Source: Planctomycetota bacterium
GTDB lineage: Bacteria; Planctomycetota; Phycisphaerae; WQYP01
NCBI GenBank assembly: GCA_021800165.1
Contig: JAJYZF010000017.1
Span: forward strand, 1 to 63,652
Length of the DNA stretch: 63,652 nucleotides
Reading direction: 5' to 3'
In this document: piece after piece, positions 1 through 9,048 of the stretch
How the letters are laid out: each line of letters starts with the position of its first letter
Position numbering within the stretch: position 1 is the first letter of the stretch
Notes under the pieces: model-generated
What the model was told of the DNA's origin: nothing
The model's database searches: none
What the model saw: only the letters and a program-made list of their open reading frames with translations
Position numbers and translations under genes: made by a program

Positions 1-20
1 ATTTCCATCGGTCGGATCAT
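1..20 (-). CDS. 5' end of a leftward gene, truncated by the window edge
   Basis: Only the first six codons lie in the window (ATG ATC CGA CCG ATG GAA on the minus strand, starting at 20). The call rests on a perfect Shine-Dalgarno sequence, AAGGAGG, at 28-34 and seven bases upstream of the ATG. The gene is divergent from mscL, so 35-227 is a shared promoter region. Nothing can be said about the product. Confidence 0.55.
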
Positions 21-227
21 TGTGAATCCTCCTTGATTCGTTACCACATCCTGGGCCTTGGCCGCCACAATGGCGGCTTTCCGCCTCTAATCCTAACCCA
101 AAACCGCCAACAATAGGAGTTACACCCAACTGGACGTACACCACTCCGGATACTTGCATGTATCGTCTGGCGGTGTTCTAATGTGTCGTCAAGGACATCT
201 GTTTACGCGTGTATGGAGATTAAAACC

Positions 228-764
228 ATGCCTTTCGATCCTAAAAAGAACTTTAATCCCAAGGCCTTGCGGGACAAGAGCTTGTCTTTTCATCAGGAAT
301 TCAAAAAATTCCTCTTTCAGGGCAATGCCCTTTCACTGGCCATCGGTGTCATTATCGGCGGAGCTTTCGGTGGGTTTGTCAGCAAAGTAAACGCTGATCT
401 GATCATGCCCGTCATCAATCTTTTTCTACCGAACGGTTCCTGGCGGACCGCCGGCATTACCATTGGTCATGTGCCGAAACTCAACCCCACCACCTTTACC
501 CCGGTTTTGGATCCCAAGACGCATCAGCAGGTGATGGAACCGGTAAAGCTGCTGATCGGTGATTTAGGCAATCAGTTTCTCACGTTGATCATAACCGGCT
601 TGGTTTGTTTTATCATCATCAAACTTCTGGTCAAGGCTCCGCCGCCACCCCCGCCGCCACCACCCCCGCCACCTACCAAGGCGTGTAAATTCTGTCTGGA
701 AACCATTCCGCTGGAGGCTACCAAATGCAAAAGCTGTGGCAGCGAACAGCCGGCAGCGGCGTAA
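228..764 (+). CDS. mscL: MscL large-conductance mechanosensitive channel with C-terminal zinc ribbon
   Basis: Homopentameric inner-membrane channel that opens under membrane tension to release solutes during hypo-osmotic shock. The start at 228 gives the usual N-terminus (basic stretch, then [20 protein letters not shown], the pore-lining first helix), with GGAG at 214-217 as ribosome site; an upstream in-frame ATG at 183 adds nothing family-like. The second membrane helix is near residues 118-137. After it comes a run of about 13 prolines and a CxxC-x10-CxxC ribbon (CKFC...CKSC) in place of the usual short charged C-terminal helix. The protein is 178 residues against about 136 for E. coli MscL. 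The ribbon suggests metal binding or a cytosolic partner (inference). The channel assignment is firm; the role of the tail is unknown. Confidence 0.93.
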   Translation: MPFDPKKNFNPKALRDKSLSFHQEFKKFLFQGNALSLAIGVIIGGAFGGFVSKVNADLIMPVINLFLPNGSWRTAGITIGHVPKLNPTTFTPVLDPKTHQQVMEPVKLLIGDLGNQFLTLIITGLVCFIIIKLLVKAPPPPPPPPPPPPTKACKFCLETIPLEATKCKSCGSEQPAAA

Positions 765-818
765 GGCGGCTTCCATTGCGTCGACCGTATTTTTTGCAGC
801 CAATGTGTAAGCAAACCT

Positions 819-1814
819 ATGCACAATCAGTTCTATCTCGGCTGGGATATTGGTGGAACCAAATCGGCCGCAATTGTAGGCACGCCGGACGGCCACATTG
901 TTGCCCGAATACCATGGCCGTCGCAGGCCCAGCGCGGTCCGGACGCCATGATCGCCGATTTTCTTGATGCGGCCTTCCGGTTGCGGCAGGACTATCCTAT
1001 TACCGCCGTTGGCGTAGCCGTCGGGGGTCCATTAGATGCCGATCAGGGCATTGTGCTCGGACCGCCCAACCTTCCCGGCTGGAATAACATTCCTTTGCGA
1101 CAACGCCTGACCCAAGCCCTGAACCTACCAATCCGGGTGGTCCATGATGCGGCCGCCTGCGCGTTGGCGGAACATTTTTGGGGGGCCGGGCGTGGGGTCA
1201 GTCATCTCGCCTATCTCACATGTGGCACGGGCTTTGGAGCGGGCCTTATTCTTGGAGGAAAGGTTTACCAGGGGGCGGGCGGACTTAGTCCGGAAATCGG
1301 CCATTTTCAACTTCGTCCGGACGGCCCGGTTGCATTCGGCGTGCGCGGCAGTGCAGAAGCCTACTGCTCCGCCCAGGCCTTGGCGGGCTTGGCCGTCTGG
1401 CTGTACCCCAGCCGGTTTGCGCACCAGGCCCCGACCCCCGCCGACATCGCCGCACTTGCTGCCACCGCGGACCCCGATGCTGTGCGGATCTTGCAGACCA
1501 GCGCTTATGCGGTGGGCGATATTTGTGCGTTACTCTCCGATCTGCTGCGTCTGGAAATGATCGTCATCGGTAGCTTGGCGACTTATCTGGGAGATATCTG
1601 GCTGGCTCAAGTGCGCAGCCGACTTGCGGAAAAGTCGCTCGATGGCGGGCACCGTTGCCGCATTGTTCCCGCCGGCCTAGCCGATCGCCTGCAAGATTGC
1701 TCCGCCTTGGCTGCTGCCACCTCCGGCCAACCCCACGATGCCATGCCGGATTCCACATCCAGTGCCGCTTGTGGGCCGCACCATGAACACTTTACCGCGG
1801 AGACCAATTCATGA
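819..1814 (+). CDS. ROK-family sugar kinase (glucokinase-like)
   Basis: Cytosolic kinase of the ROK family, which phosphorylates glucose, N-acetylated hexosamines or related sugars using ATP. Visible are the phosphate-binding DIGGTK motif (residues 10-15), the GVAVGGPLD segment, a catalytic HDAA context, the second phosphate loop TCGTGFGAGLI and the EIGH zinc-ligand histidine. The usual CxCGxxGCxE zinc motif that follows EIGH is absent, so the substrate cannot be called and zinc binding may be lost. The C-terminal 30 residues are a low-complexity Ser/His tail. The stop overlaps the start of the alanine dehydrogenase gene in an ATGA, implying translational coupling; no metabolic link between the two is obvious. 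The substrate is unresolved between glucose and an amino sugar. Confidence 0.85.
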   Translation: MHNQFYLGWDIGGTKSAAIVGTPDGHIVARIPWPSQAQRGPDAMIADFLDAAFRLRQDYPITAVGVAVGGPLDADQGIVLGPPNLPGWNNIPLRQRLTQALNLPIRVVHDAAACALAEHFWGAGRGVSHLAYLTCGTGFGAGLILGGKVYQGAGGLSPEIGHFQLRPDGPVAFGVRGSAEAYCSAQALAGLAVWLYPSRFAHQAPTPADIAALAATADPDAVRILQTSAYAVGDICALLSDLLRLEMIVIGSLATYLGDIWLAQVRSRLAEKSLDGGHRCRIVPAGLADRLQDCSALAAATSGQPHDAMPDSTSSAACGPHHEHFTAETNS

Positions 1815-2893
1815 TCCTTGGGGTTCCTAAAGAATGTAAGAGTGATGAATATCGCGTCGGCATCATTCCGGCGGGCGTAGAAGCTCTGGCCAAACGCGGC
1901 CATACTGTACTCATTGAAACACAAGCTGGTATCGGCTCTGGAATCACCGATGCCGAATATCAGCAGGCTGGCGCGGAAATTACTCCAACCGCCAAACAAA
2001 TCTGGAACCTTGCGGAATTGGTCGTCAAGGTTAAAGAACCGCAGGAAAAAGAATTTCCCCTGTTACATCCCCATCAAATGGTTTTGACCTATTTTCATTT
2101 CGCCGCCGAACCGACATTGGCCCAAGCCTGCCTTGCGGCCGGAATTCACGCCATCGCTTATGAAACCATTCGTGATGACCGTGGCCTGCTGCCCTGCCTC
2201 ACGCCGATGAGCGAAATTGCCGGCAAAATGTCTATTCAGGAGGGCGCTAAATATCTTGAACGCCCGATGATGGGCCGGGGAATCCTGCTTGGTGGCGTTC
2301 CCGGCGTTGCCCCAGCCAACGTCGTGGTGCTCGGAGCTGGAACCGTCGGGCATCATGCAGCACGAGTGGCAGCCGGACTGGGAGCCAAAGTCACCCTGAT
2401 GGATGTCGATTTGCATCGACTGCGCCATCTGAGCGAAGTCATGCCCGCCAACGTAACAACCGTCTTTTCCGATGCCCACACCATACGCGATGCGCTTCCC
2501 CATGCAGATCTGGTGGTTGGTGCGGTTTTGCTGCCCGGAGCCCGCGCTCCGCGCTTGATAAAAGCGGATGACTTAAAGCGTATGGAGCCCGGCAGCGTCA
2601 TTGTGGATGTGGCCATAGATCAGGGCGGCTGCGTGGAAACAAGCCATCCCACAACACATCAAGCTCCCACCTATGTCATTGATGGGGTACTGCATTACTG
2701 CGTCACCAACATGCCCGGCGCGGTCGGTCGCACCAGCACTTTTGCGCTGTGCAACGCCACATTTCCCTACGTGCAGATGATTGCTGACCAGGGCTGGGAC
2801 CAAGCCGCCTCCTCCAATGCGGGCCTGGCTTGCGGACTCAACATGCGGAGCGGGCAGATCACCCATCCAGCCGTTGCCGCGGCGCTCAAATAG
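1811..2893 (+). CDS. ald: Alanine dehydrogenase
   Basis: Catalyses the reversible NAD-dependent oxidative deamination of L-alanine to pyruvate and ammonium in the cytosol. At 360 residues it is close to the family length of about 370. The N-terminal MILGVPKE...EYRVGIIPAGV block carries the pyruvate-binding Arg, KVKEP the catalytic Lys, and HFAAE the catalytic His. The Rossmann fingerprint is VVLGAGTVGHHAA, and the late VDVAIDQGG...TSHPTTH block is typical of Ald rather than of transhydrogenase. It overlaps the ROK kinase gene by four bases. An Amt ammonium transporter lies 3 kb downstream on the other strand, so nitrogen metabolism is clustered loosely here. Confidence 0.95.
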   Translation: MILGVPKECKSDEYRVGIIPAGVEALAKRGHTVLIETQAGIGSGITDAEYQQAGAEITPTAKQIWNLAELVVKVKEPQEKEFPLLHPHQMVLTYFHFAAEPTLAQACLAAGIHAIAYETIRDDRGLLPCLTPMSEIAGKMSIQEGAKYLERPMMGRGILLGGVPGVAPANVVVLGAGTVGHHAARVAAGLGAKVTLMDVDLHRLRHLSEVMPANVTTVFSDAHTIRDALPHADLVVGAVLLPGARAPRLIKADDLKRMEPGSVIVDVAIDQGGCVETSHPTTHQAPTYVIDGVLHYCVTNMPGAVGRTSTFALCNATFPYVQMIADQGWDQAASSNAGLACGLNMRSGQITHPAVAAALK

Positions 2894-2926
2894 CGTTAGA
2901 GGATCGCTCGGGAGCCTCCGTCTTCA

Positions 2927-2954
2927 TTGCACTTTATCCGAATCAACCTAGAAT
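2927..2954 (+). promoter_or_regulatory. Possible sigma-70-type promoter for the MFS gene
   Basis: TTGCAC (2927-2932), a 16-base spacer and TAGAAT (2949-2954). The -10 matches consensus in five of six bases, the -35 only in three. It lies 87 bases upstream of the MFS start in the gap after ald. Confidence 0.3.
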
Positions 2955-3041
2955 GGCCGGTGGCGGTTGATGGTACCGCGTTTTGCCAGCCAGACCGACG
3001 ATGACGCTCATCATAGGCCGCTCTAACAGGAGTACATACTC

Positions 3042-4277
3042 ATGGCGGATACTACCCGTTCACTGCAAGTTCCGGCGACGGAAAAACCCTGGCTTTCCCG
3101 GGATGTGCTTTTCATAAGCCTGTCGGCGTGTTTCGCCGATCTGGGATATCAATCCGTACTCGCCATCTTTCCGCTTTTTCTGGTGCTGACCCTTCGACAA
3201 CCTGTCTGGATGTTTGGCCTGGCTACAGCTATTAGCTATGGCCCGGGAGCGGTTTTCGCCCTGATCGGCGGACGAATGGCTGATCGTTTCGGCGCTAAAC
3301 GCATGGCCATCTCCGGCAACATTCTTATTCCCCTGCTTTCGCTCTCGGGCTTGGCCACCTTGCCAGGTTTGGCCATTGCCTTGTTTTCCGGCGGTTGGTG
3401 GGCACGGAATTTTCGCTCGCCCCCACGACGCACCATGCTCACGCAGGCGGTAACCAAAGAACATCGCGGTCAAGCCTTTGGTTTCCTCCACGCACTGGAC
3501 ATCGGTGGAGGTTTTCTGGCGGCACTGGGCACGATGCTTCTGGTTATTGCCGGCACCAGCTTCACCCATATTTTTCTTCTTACCATTGTCCCGCTGCTCT
3601 GTTCGACGCTGTTTTTAATATTGGTGCATGCGGGAGGAAGAATCGCCGCCGCGGCACCCTCCGGTTCTACCGCGGTCCCGCCAACCGCTGCAGCCTTGAT
3701 TAACCAGCGGGTTTACCGTCGCCTCCTGCTTTCCGCGGCACTTTATGGTTTTAGTTCATTCAGCATCGGCTTTCCCATTTTAACCGTAGACAAGGCGCAT
3801 CATGGTACCGCCATCCACAATGCCGCTTGGGCCATATTATCTTACGTGGTGTTTTTCGGGGTTTCTGCCATTACCGGCCTGTTGGTCGGGAAAAGGATTA
3901 AAGGTGGAATCCGCACGCTGGCTTTATGGGGTTATCTGCTCGGCGGCCTGGCCGCCGCCGGAATGGGCTTAATCTGGTACACCGGAATTAATCCGCTGCT
4001 TTATTATCCCATTGTCGGCCTGATGGGGCTTTCTCTTGGAGTTATCGAAACCGTCGAGCCAACGATTATTTCCCGCCTCATGCCCAGCCACTCCACCGGC
4101 CGTGGCATGGGAGCACTTACAGCTATGCGCAGCCTGGGCTTGTTTGTTGGTAACATCGCCATGGGGTTGTTGTATCGCTTTGGAGCTCAATGGTCGTACG
4201 GTTACGCGGCCCTGCTGGCCATTATCGCCGCCATCGTGATGCTTACCATCCCCGCAGCGGAATCCTCAAGGGTATAA
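3042..4277 (+). CDS. MFS transporter
   Basis: Twelve-helix inner-membrane secondary transporter of the major facilitator superfamily. Hydrophobic segments alternate regularly along 411 residues. The signature loop between helices 2 and 3 is visible as GGRMADRFGAKRMA (about residues 77-90), with a related GKRIKGG loop in the second half. A hydrophilic Ala/Ser/Pro linker near residues 205-225 separates the two six-helix halves. AGGAG sits ten bases before the ATG at 3042. Substrate cannot be told from sequence; neighbours give no hint beyond a possible link to the downstream methyltransferase gene 30 bases away, which may be co-transcribed. Confidence 0.85.
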   Translation: MADTTRSLQVPATEKPWLSRDVLFISLSACFADLGYQSVLAIFPLFLVLTLRQPVWMFGLATAISYGPGAVFALIGGRMADRFGAKRMAISGNILIPLLSLSGLATLPGLAIALFSGGWWARNFRSPPRRTMLTQAVTKEHRGQAFGFLHALDIGGGFLAALGTMLLVIAGTSFTHIFLLTIVPLLCSTLFLILVHAGGRIAAAAPSGSTAVPPTAAALINQRVYRRLLLSAALYGFSSFSIGFPILTVDKAHHGTAIHNAAWAILSYVVFFGVSAITGLLVGKRIKGGIRTLALWGYLLGGLAAAGMGLIWYTGINPLLYYPIVGLMGLSLGVIETVEPTIISRLMPSHSTGRGMGALTAMRSLGLFVGNIAMGLLYRFGAQWSYGYAALLAIIAAIVMLTIPAAESSRV

Positions 4278-4307
4278 CCACAATACCGGCATTGTTGCGA
4301 TGGAACG

Positions 4308-5696
4308 ATGATGAACAAAAATGCCCGTCTAAATGCCTCCAGTAGTGCGGTGGACAGCCGGATTCCCCCCCACCCCAACTCATCCCCGGTTTTACCCAAT
4401 TCATTGGGGCTAAGCCCAACCGCCAGCCAGAGTTCCGAGATGCCAGCAGCCGTCAACGTTCCCGCCCTGCAACGCATGGTCGCACTGCAACATCAAGGCC
4501 CGCTACCTTGGGTGCAGCTTCGCAACGCCGTTTACAACAACATCGTCTTTCGCAAAATGGTGGGCCGCATCGCCCCGGAAGCTACCAACGGCGGCCTGGT
4601 TCGAGTGTACGACCGTGATGGCGCAATATTTGGCACCGGCCTGCTCAACACGCAATCGCAAGTCGCGCTCCGGATGCTTTGCCATAACACGCAAAGCGTT
4701 GATGAAGAATTTCTGCCCACGCGGTTGCAAAATGCCGTCGAATTGCGGCACCACACCCTCCAACTGGAAAATGTTACCACCGCCTACCGGATCGTCCATG
4801 CGGAAGGTGATGGTCTGCCGGGTCTTATCGTTGATCGCCTGGGCGACTATGCAGTCGTGGAACTCTTTGCGTTGGCGATGTATTTGCGGCGTGATCGTAT
4901 TGCCCAAACCCTGCGCAGCTTACTCAACATAAAAGAGATCCTCATTCGCGCCGACGAGAAGATTCAAAATGCAGAGGGTTTTCGGCTGGAGAACGCCTTC
5001 GGTCCAGCAAGCCGCCACGCCAACCTGGACGCACCCACCCGCCTATCCACCATCATCACGGAAAATACTCTGCGTTTTCAGATTGATTTAACCAGCGGCC
5101 ACAAAACCGGCTTTTTCTGTGACCAACGTGATAATCGCCTCGCCCTTACGCACTTTTGCCGCAACGCCCACGTTTTGGATGTGTGCTGTTACACCGGGGG
5201 CTTTGGCATTTACGCCGCCAAACTGGGGCAGGCTGCCAATGTCACCGCCGTTGATCTGGATGAAGAGTCCTTGACGCTGGCTCGCCGCAACGCCAATCTC
5301 AATCAGATTGCCCCAGCCGTTTATCAGATGGTTCATGCCGACGCCTTTGCCTATCTGCGGCAAATGAAGCAAAACAGCCGCAGCTACGATGTGCTGATTT
5401 TAGATCCGCCCAAGCTGGTTCCGACACGACTGGATTTTGCCGAAGGGCGCCAAAAGTATTTTGACCTCAACAAGCTGGCGTTGGCCTTGGTCCGCCCGGG
5501 CGGCCTGTTGTTGACCTGTTCGTGCAGTGGACTCGTCGACATTGGCGAATTCACCAACGTCCTTCGCGGCGCAGCCCGCAGCGCCCAACGCCGCGTGCAA
5601 ATCTTAAATCAGACCGGACCCGGCATGGACCACCCCGTGGCCACCGATTATCTCGAGGGAAGCTACCTGAAATGCTTGTGGTGCCGTGTCTTTTAA
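4308..5696 (+). CDS. RlmI-like class I SAM-dependent rRNA (cytosine-5-) methyltransferase
   Basis: Resembles the RlmI/RlmK-type family: an N-terminal PUA-like RNA-binding region (about residues 60-130), a central EEHD-like domain and a C-terminal Rossmann methyltransferase. Landmarks are TGFFCDQRDNR (about residue 265), the SAM-binding DVCCYTGGFGIYAAKLG, the acidic VDLDEES end of strand 2, the DPPK motif IV and the TCSCS motif containing the catalytic-type cysteine. GPGMDHPV...EGSYLK is the usual C-terminus. The first 50 residues are a non-conserved Ser/Pro-rich extension, so the true start could be later. It ends in a four-base convergent overlap with the amt gene. The likely product is 5-methylcytosine in 23S rRNA; the exact position is inference. 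Confidence 0.88.
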   Translation: MMNKNARLNASSSAVDSRIPPHPNSSPVLPNSLGLSPTASQSSEMPAAVNVPALQRMVALQHQGPLPWVQLRNAVYNNIVFRKMVGRIAPEATNGGLVRVYDRDGAIFGTGLLNTQSQVALRMLCHNTQSVDEEFLPTRLQNAVELRHHTLQLENVTTAYRIVHAEGDGLPGLIVDRLGDYAVVELFALAMYLRRDRIAQTLRSLLNIKEILIRADEKIQNAEGFRLENAFGPASRHANLDAPTRLSTIITENTLRFQIDLTSGHKTGFFCDQRDNRLALTHFCRNAHVLDVCCYTGGFGIYAAKLGQAANVTAVDLDEESLTLARRNANLNQIAPAVYQMVHADAFAYLRQMKQNSRSYDVLILDPPKLVPTRLDFAEGRQKYFDLNKLALALVRPGGLLLTCSCSGLVDIGEFTNVLRGAARSAQRRVQILNQTGPGMDHPVATDYLEGSYLKCLWCRVF

Positions 5697-7123
5697 TTGA
5701 TGGGATCCACGCTGATACTGCCTGGCAATTCCACCGCGGGGGCCGGCACTTCGGAAAGGTTCCAACCCGGCTCAGCATGAATCGCAATATCCAAGCCGTC
5801 GATTTCGTCAGTGGAAGTCACGCGTAGTCCTATGCTTTTGTCAATAACCAAGGCCAGCAGCAGGGTACCCAGCAGACAAAACGCCACCGCCACCACCGCC
5901 GCCAGGCATTGAATTAAAAACTGATGCACATTCCCGTATAATAATCCGCTGCCCGATCCCATCATGCGGCTGGCCAGCACACCAGTGGCCACGATGCCCA
6001 AAAAGCCGCCAACCCCATGCACACCAAACGCATCCAATGCGTCATCGTAGCCAAAACGATTCTTGATGATAACCGCCGAGTAGCAAACTACTCCCGCGGC
6101 CGCTCCAATGAGCAACGCACTGGCCGGGCTTACAAACCCACACGCGGGGGTAATGGCCACCATGCCGGCAACCAGGCCCGAGGCCACACTGATAGAAGTT
6201 GGGCGACCGTGTTTGATCCAATCCGCCACCAGCCACGCCATCGCCCCCGCCGCCGCTGCGATCTGCGTATTGGTAAAGGCCAGCACCGCAGAACGATCCA
6301 TCGCAATAGCGGAACCACCGTTAAAGCCAAACCAGCCGAACCAAAGTATGCCTGCTCCGAAGAAAGTCAGCACCAGCGAATTGGGTTGCAGTACGTTTTC
6401 CGGATATCCAATTCTTCGTCCGACATATAGCGCCATGGCCAGGCCACTCACTCCCGAGGCAATTTCCACCACTGTGCCACCCGCAAAATCCATGACGCCC
6501 AGACCATGCGTCGTTCCCAGCCAACCACTCCCCCATACCCAATGCGCCAACGGACAGTAAATAAACAACGTCCACAGCACCAGAAACGCGACATAGGGGC
6601 CAAAACGTACGCGTTCCACAATTGAACCCGAAACAATGGCCGCGGTGATTGCCGCAAACATTCCTTCAAACATGATAAATAGATACAGCGGAATAGCCGC
6701 ATGGCCCGACGGATTAATCGAACTCCCCGGCAAGACCTGCCAAAGCATAATCTGCCCGGGCGTAAACCCGATTATGCCTGCGTGATCATGCCCAAATGCC
6801 AGTGTGTAACCCAGCACCACCCATACCAAACCCACTACCGCCAGCGCCACATAGGAATGCATCATCGTGGCTAAAATATTTTTACGCCGGACCATTCCGC
6901 CGTAAAAAATTGCCAGACCGGGCACCATCAGCATCACCAGCGCCGTGCTCACCAACATCCAGACACTCGACGCATGATTAAATGCAGTTATAGGTCCTCC
7001 CTGAGCCGCTGCTGGCGACAACGGTGTTGCCGCCGAGGCTCGGGCGGCAGCCAGCGCCAAGCCCGCGGTCATCACCAAGCCAATTATCCGGTTCCGTTTT
7101 CCAACCCCTGACCGCAAGTCCAT
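5693..7123 (-). CDS. amtB: Amt/Mep-family ammonium transporter with Glu at the first twin-His position
   Basis: Trimeric inner-membrane ammonium transporter, 476 residues, with a probable signal sequence (residues 1-32, ending ASA) followed by eleven membrane helices. Family blocks include FYGGMVRRKNIL, SIVERVRFG, HWVWGSGWL, DFAGGTVV and DAFGVHGVGGFLG. In characterised bacterial Amt proteins the pore carries two histidines (168 and 318 in E. coli). Here the second is present (His369) but the first is Glu220 (VVEIASG, codon GAA), the arrangement known from yeast Mep1/Mep3. No glnK follows, unlike the common amtB-glnK operon. The C-terminal tail is long and Pro-rich. The stop overlaps that of the convergent methyltransferase gene. 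Transport is highly likely; the mechanism may differ from that of E. coli AmtB. Confidence 0.93.
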   Translation of the reverse strand: MDLRSGVGKRNRIIGLVMTAGLALAAARASAATPLSPAAAQGGPITAFNHASSVWMLVSTALVMLMVPGLAIFYGGMVRRKNILATMMHSYVALAVVGLVWVVLGYTLAFGHDHAGIIGFTPGQIMLWQVLPGSSINPSGHAAIPLYLFIMFEGMFAAITAAIVSGSIVERVRFGPYVAFLVLWTLFIYCPLAHWVWGSGWLGTTHGLGVMDFAGGTVVEIASGVSGLAMALYVGRRIGYPENVLQPNSLVLTFFGAGILWFGWFGFNGGSAIAMDRSAVLAFTNTQIAAAAGAMAWLVADWIKHGRPTSISVASGLVAGMVAITPACGFVSPASALLIGAAAGVVCYSAVIIKNRFGYDDALDAFGVHGVGGFLGIVATGVLASRMMGSGSGLLYGNVHQFLIQCLAAVVAVAFCLLGTLLLALVIDKSIGLRVTSTDEIDGLDIAIHAEPGWNLSEVPAPAVELPGSISVDPIN

Positions 7124-7507
7124 GGATAACCCTCTTGAGAACCCAACACAAAAGACACAGCAGCGCCGCGTACTGCGGCTACTTAATAAGCATAACTGTG
7201 CGTTTCGTCAACTCGCTGCGCACACTACAGGCAGCTAAAATGCGTTTTGCCCTCTTATATAGCACCCGCCCAGACAATTGGCGCTCCAAATTCAGCTTCA
7301 AACAGCCATTGTCAACTCACGGCGTAGAATGCAATTACCCCAATGGTGTTTACATCCTGTGCGTAGATCATTGTTTGATTCTGAAAACTGCGAAACGTAC
7401 TTGCTCAACCCTGGTCTCCCCGCCAGTTAATCCTTACCACCGGCCACCCCGGCCCTTTTCATCATTGCCGATTGCCCTCCAACCAATTAACCTTACACCT
7501 CACAGAT
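7124..7507. other. Non-coding gap between GH57 and amt
   Basis: Holds the upstream region of the leftward amt gene. I looked for a sigma-54 -24/-12 element, as often seen for amt genes, and found none with correct spacing. A GTGCG...CGCAC inverted repeat with a 16-base gap lies near 7198-7223. Nothing else is recognisable. Confidence 0.4.
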
Positions 7508-8674
7508 TTAACTTCGAATGCGGGCTGTAATACTATCTAACACGCTCATAAAGTTAATGTAGCCATCGTAGGGAGATTCGTACGGGTTGAAGATATTTCC
7601 CGCCGGCTCGCCAAAGTGCCGCGTATTCATATAAAAGAAATGATCGCTGCTGGTTAAACGCCTCCAATCGCTTAGCAATTCCTGATCTTGCCTCGCTTTA
7701 ACCGCTTCCTCCAGACGATAAAGTTCCTGCATGGCATTGGCCTGCATGGCATTGCCCAGCCACGGACCGATATCGCGGTTGTCATCAGTCCAGGAGACAA
7801 ACTGGGGCACATTAATTTCGTTCAATGCTGTAATTTCCTGGACACATTGAGCTGGCGTGCGAAAAACATCGCCCAGCGCCAACACATTTCCCGGTAGTGC
7901 CTCCAGAAATTTAAAAATACCGGTTTCTTCCGGCTGGCGTTCACCAAACGTTTCATAGTCCATCCCTAAGAGACAGTAGACGCCTTGGCCGTTCATACCA
8001 TTAAGCCAACGGGCATACTTTTCCGCGGTCAGCGGCCACTGCGACCAATTCTTAATGCCGAAGCGCAGGGCGATATCCTCGCTCAAGCGGTAATGACGCA
8101 ACAGCAGTTTAAGATCCGATTGATGCAAACGATAGGGGAAGCTCAGGTTTCGCGACCCCAACACCCCCTCCCAACCCTCCATGATGGCCGCTTCAAAATG
8201 AAGCTGCCGGACAACATTGCCGATCGCATTGGAAAAAATGAGATTGGTATTACGAAAGACCTTGGGGGTCTGACCGAATAGCCGTTTGATCGCCTGCCGA
8301 TGCAGTTTAATCTGCTGACGGAATTCCTCCTGCGAGTAAAGAAAGGCCAAACTCGAATGTGACGTCTCGCCTAGAAATTCCACGCAACCCGTTTCCGCCA
8401 TTGCCTGGAAGGATTCCAACACCTGCGGAGCCCACCGCTCAAGCTGCTCCAAGGCCGTGACGGTAATACTTAAACTGATACGAAAATCATGGCCATAGCG
8501 ATTAAATAAATCCAACATGAGGCGATTGGTCGGCATATAACTCCGCCGAGCCACAAGCTCCATCAGGGAGGCGTTGCGCAAATTGTCAAAATAATCGGTG
8601 TCACTTTCAAAAACGCCGTAGCGCCGAAGGCGAAACGGTTGATGGACCTGAAAATAAAGGCATATCGCGGCCAT
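7508..8674 (-). CDS. Glycoside hydrolase family 57 protein (alpha-amylase-like)
   Basis: Cytosolic GH57 enzyme, a family acting on alpha-glucans (amylase, amylopullulanase, glucanotransferase, branching enzyme). The start at 8674 gives MAAICLYFQVHQPFR, whose HQPFR is conserved GH57 motif 1, and is preceded by GGCGGAG at a good distance; a longer upstream frame is not family-like. Other blocks are GETSHSSLAFLY, FRNTNLIFSN, IMEGWEG (where the nucleophile Glu is expected) and MDYETFGE (where the acid/base Asp is expected). At 388 residues it is a short, single-domain member. Its transcription diverges from the secreted protein gene at 9049. No glycogen genes flank it, so the substrate is unknown. 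Confidence 0.85.
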   Translation of the reverse strand: MAAICLYFQVHQPFRLRRYGVFESDTDYFDNLRNASLMELVARRSYMPTNRLMLDLFNRYGHDFRISLSITVTALEQLERWAPQVLESFQAMAETGCVEFLGETSHSSLAFLYSQEEFRQQIKLHRQAIKRLFGQTPKVFRNTNLIFSNAIGNVVRQLHFEAAIMEGWEGVLGSRNLSFPYRLHQSDLKLLLRHYRLSEDIALRFGIKNWSQWPLTAEKYARWLNGMNGQGVYCLLGMDYETFGERQPEETGIFKFLEALPGNVLALGDVFRTPAQCVQEITALNEINVPQFVSWTDDNRDIGPWLGNAMQANAMQELYRLEEAVKARQDQELLSDWRRLTSSDHFFYMNTRHFGEPAGNIFNPYESPYDGYINFMSVLDSITARIRS

Positions 8675-9048
8675 AAATCTCCGCCTGTAAACGACGATGG
8701 GAGTGCGGCCACCCTGGGGCGGGGCACTTCTCACCTGTTATTATATGGTGGAAGCAAATCCTTACCACTGTTACCATCACCGTTGGCCATTCTGGGAGGT
8801 ATGGAGTAATTGCGGTGATCGGCCCGCTGCATCAGCCCGCAATGGGGTATCTGGACCCTCGCCTGTCGGCAATTTGTGCCTTGGTACCGCTCCCGGCCAG
8901 GCTGGCTACGACTTGGTTCCCGGGGGCGGCGATGAAAGCGATTGTTCCAGTGGGGTCGGCTTGATACTGTTTTTTCCGACCCAACGCTAAGTATGGTGGG
9001 CGCTGATGGCCTGCGTCGAGGACCACTCCACGGATGGAATTACCACAA
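8675..9048. other. Divergent intergenic region
   Basis: Separates the leftward GH57 gene from the rightward secreted-protein gene. Open frames here lack family features or good ribosome sites; I see nothing else recognisable. Confidence 0.35.

Noticed and set aside
7124..7507. Sigma-54 promoter for amt
   Set aside because: The best candidate (ACGCAC...TGCT on the minus strand near 7190) has a one-base-short spacing and lacks the GG dinucleotide.
8697..8990. 97-codon rightward frame between GH57 and the secreted protein
   Set aside because: No ribosome site, no family features, and it starts inside the GH57 leader; composition looks like shadow translation.
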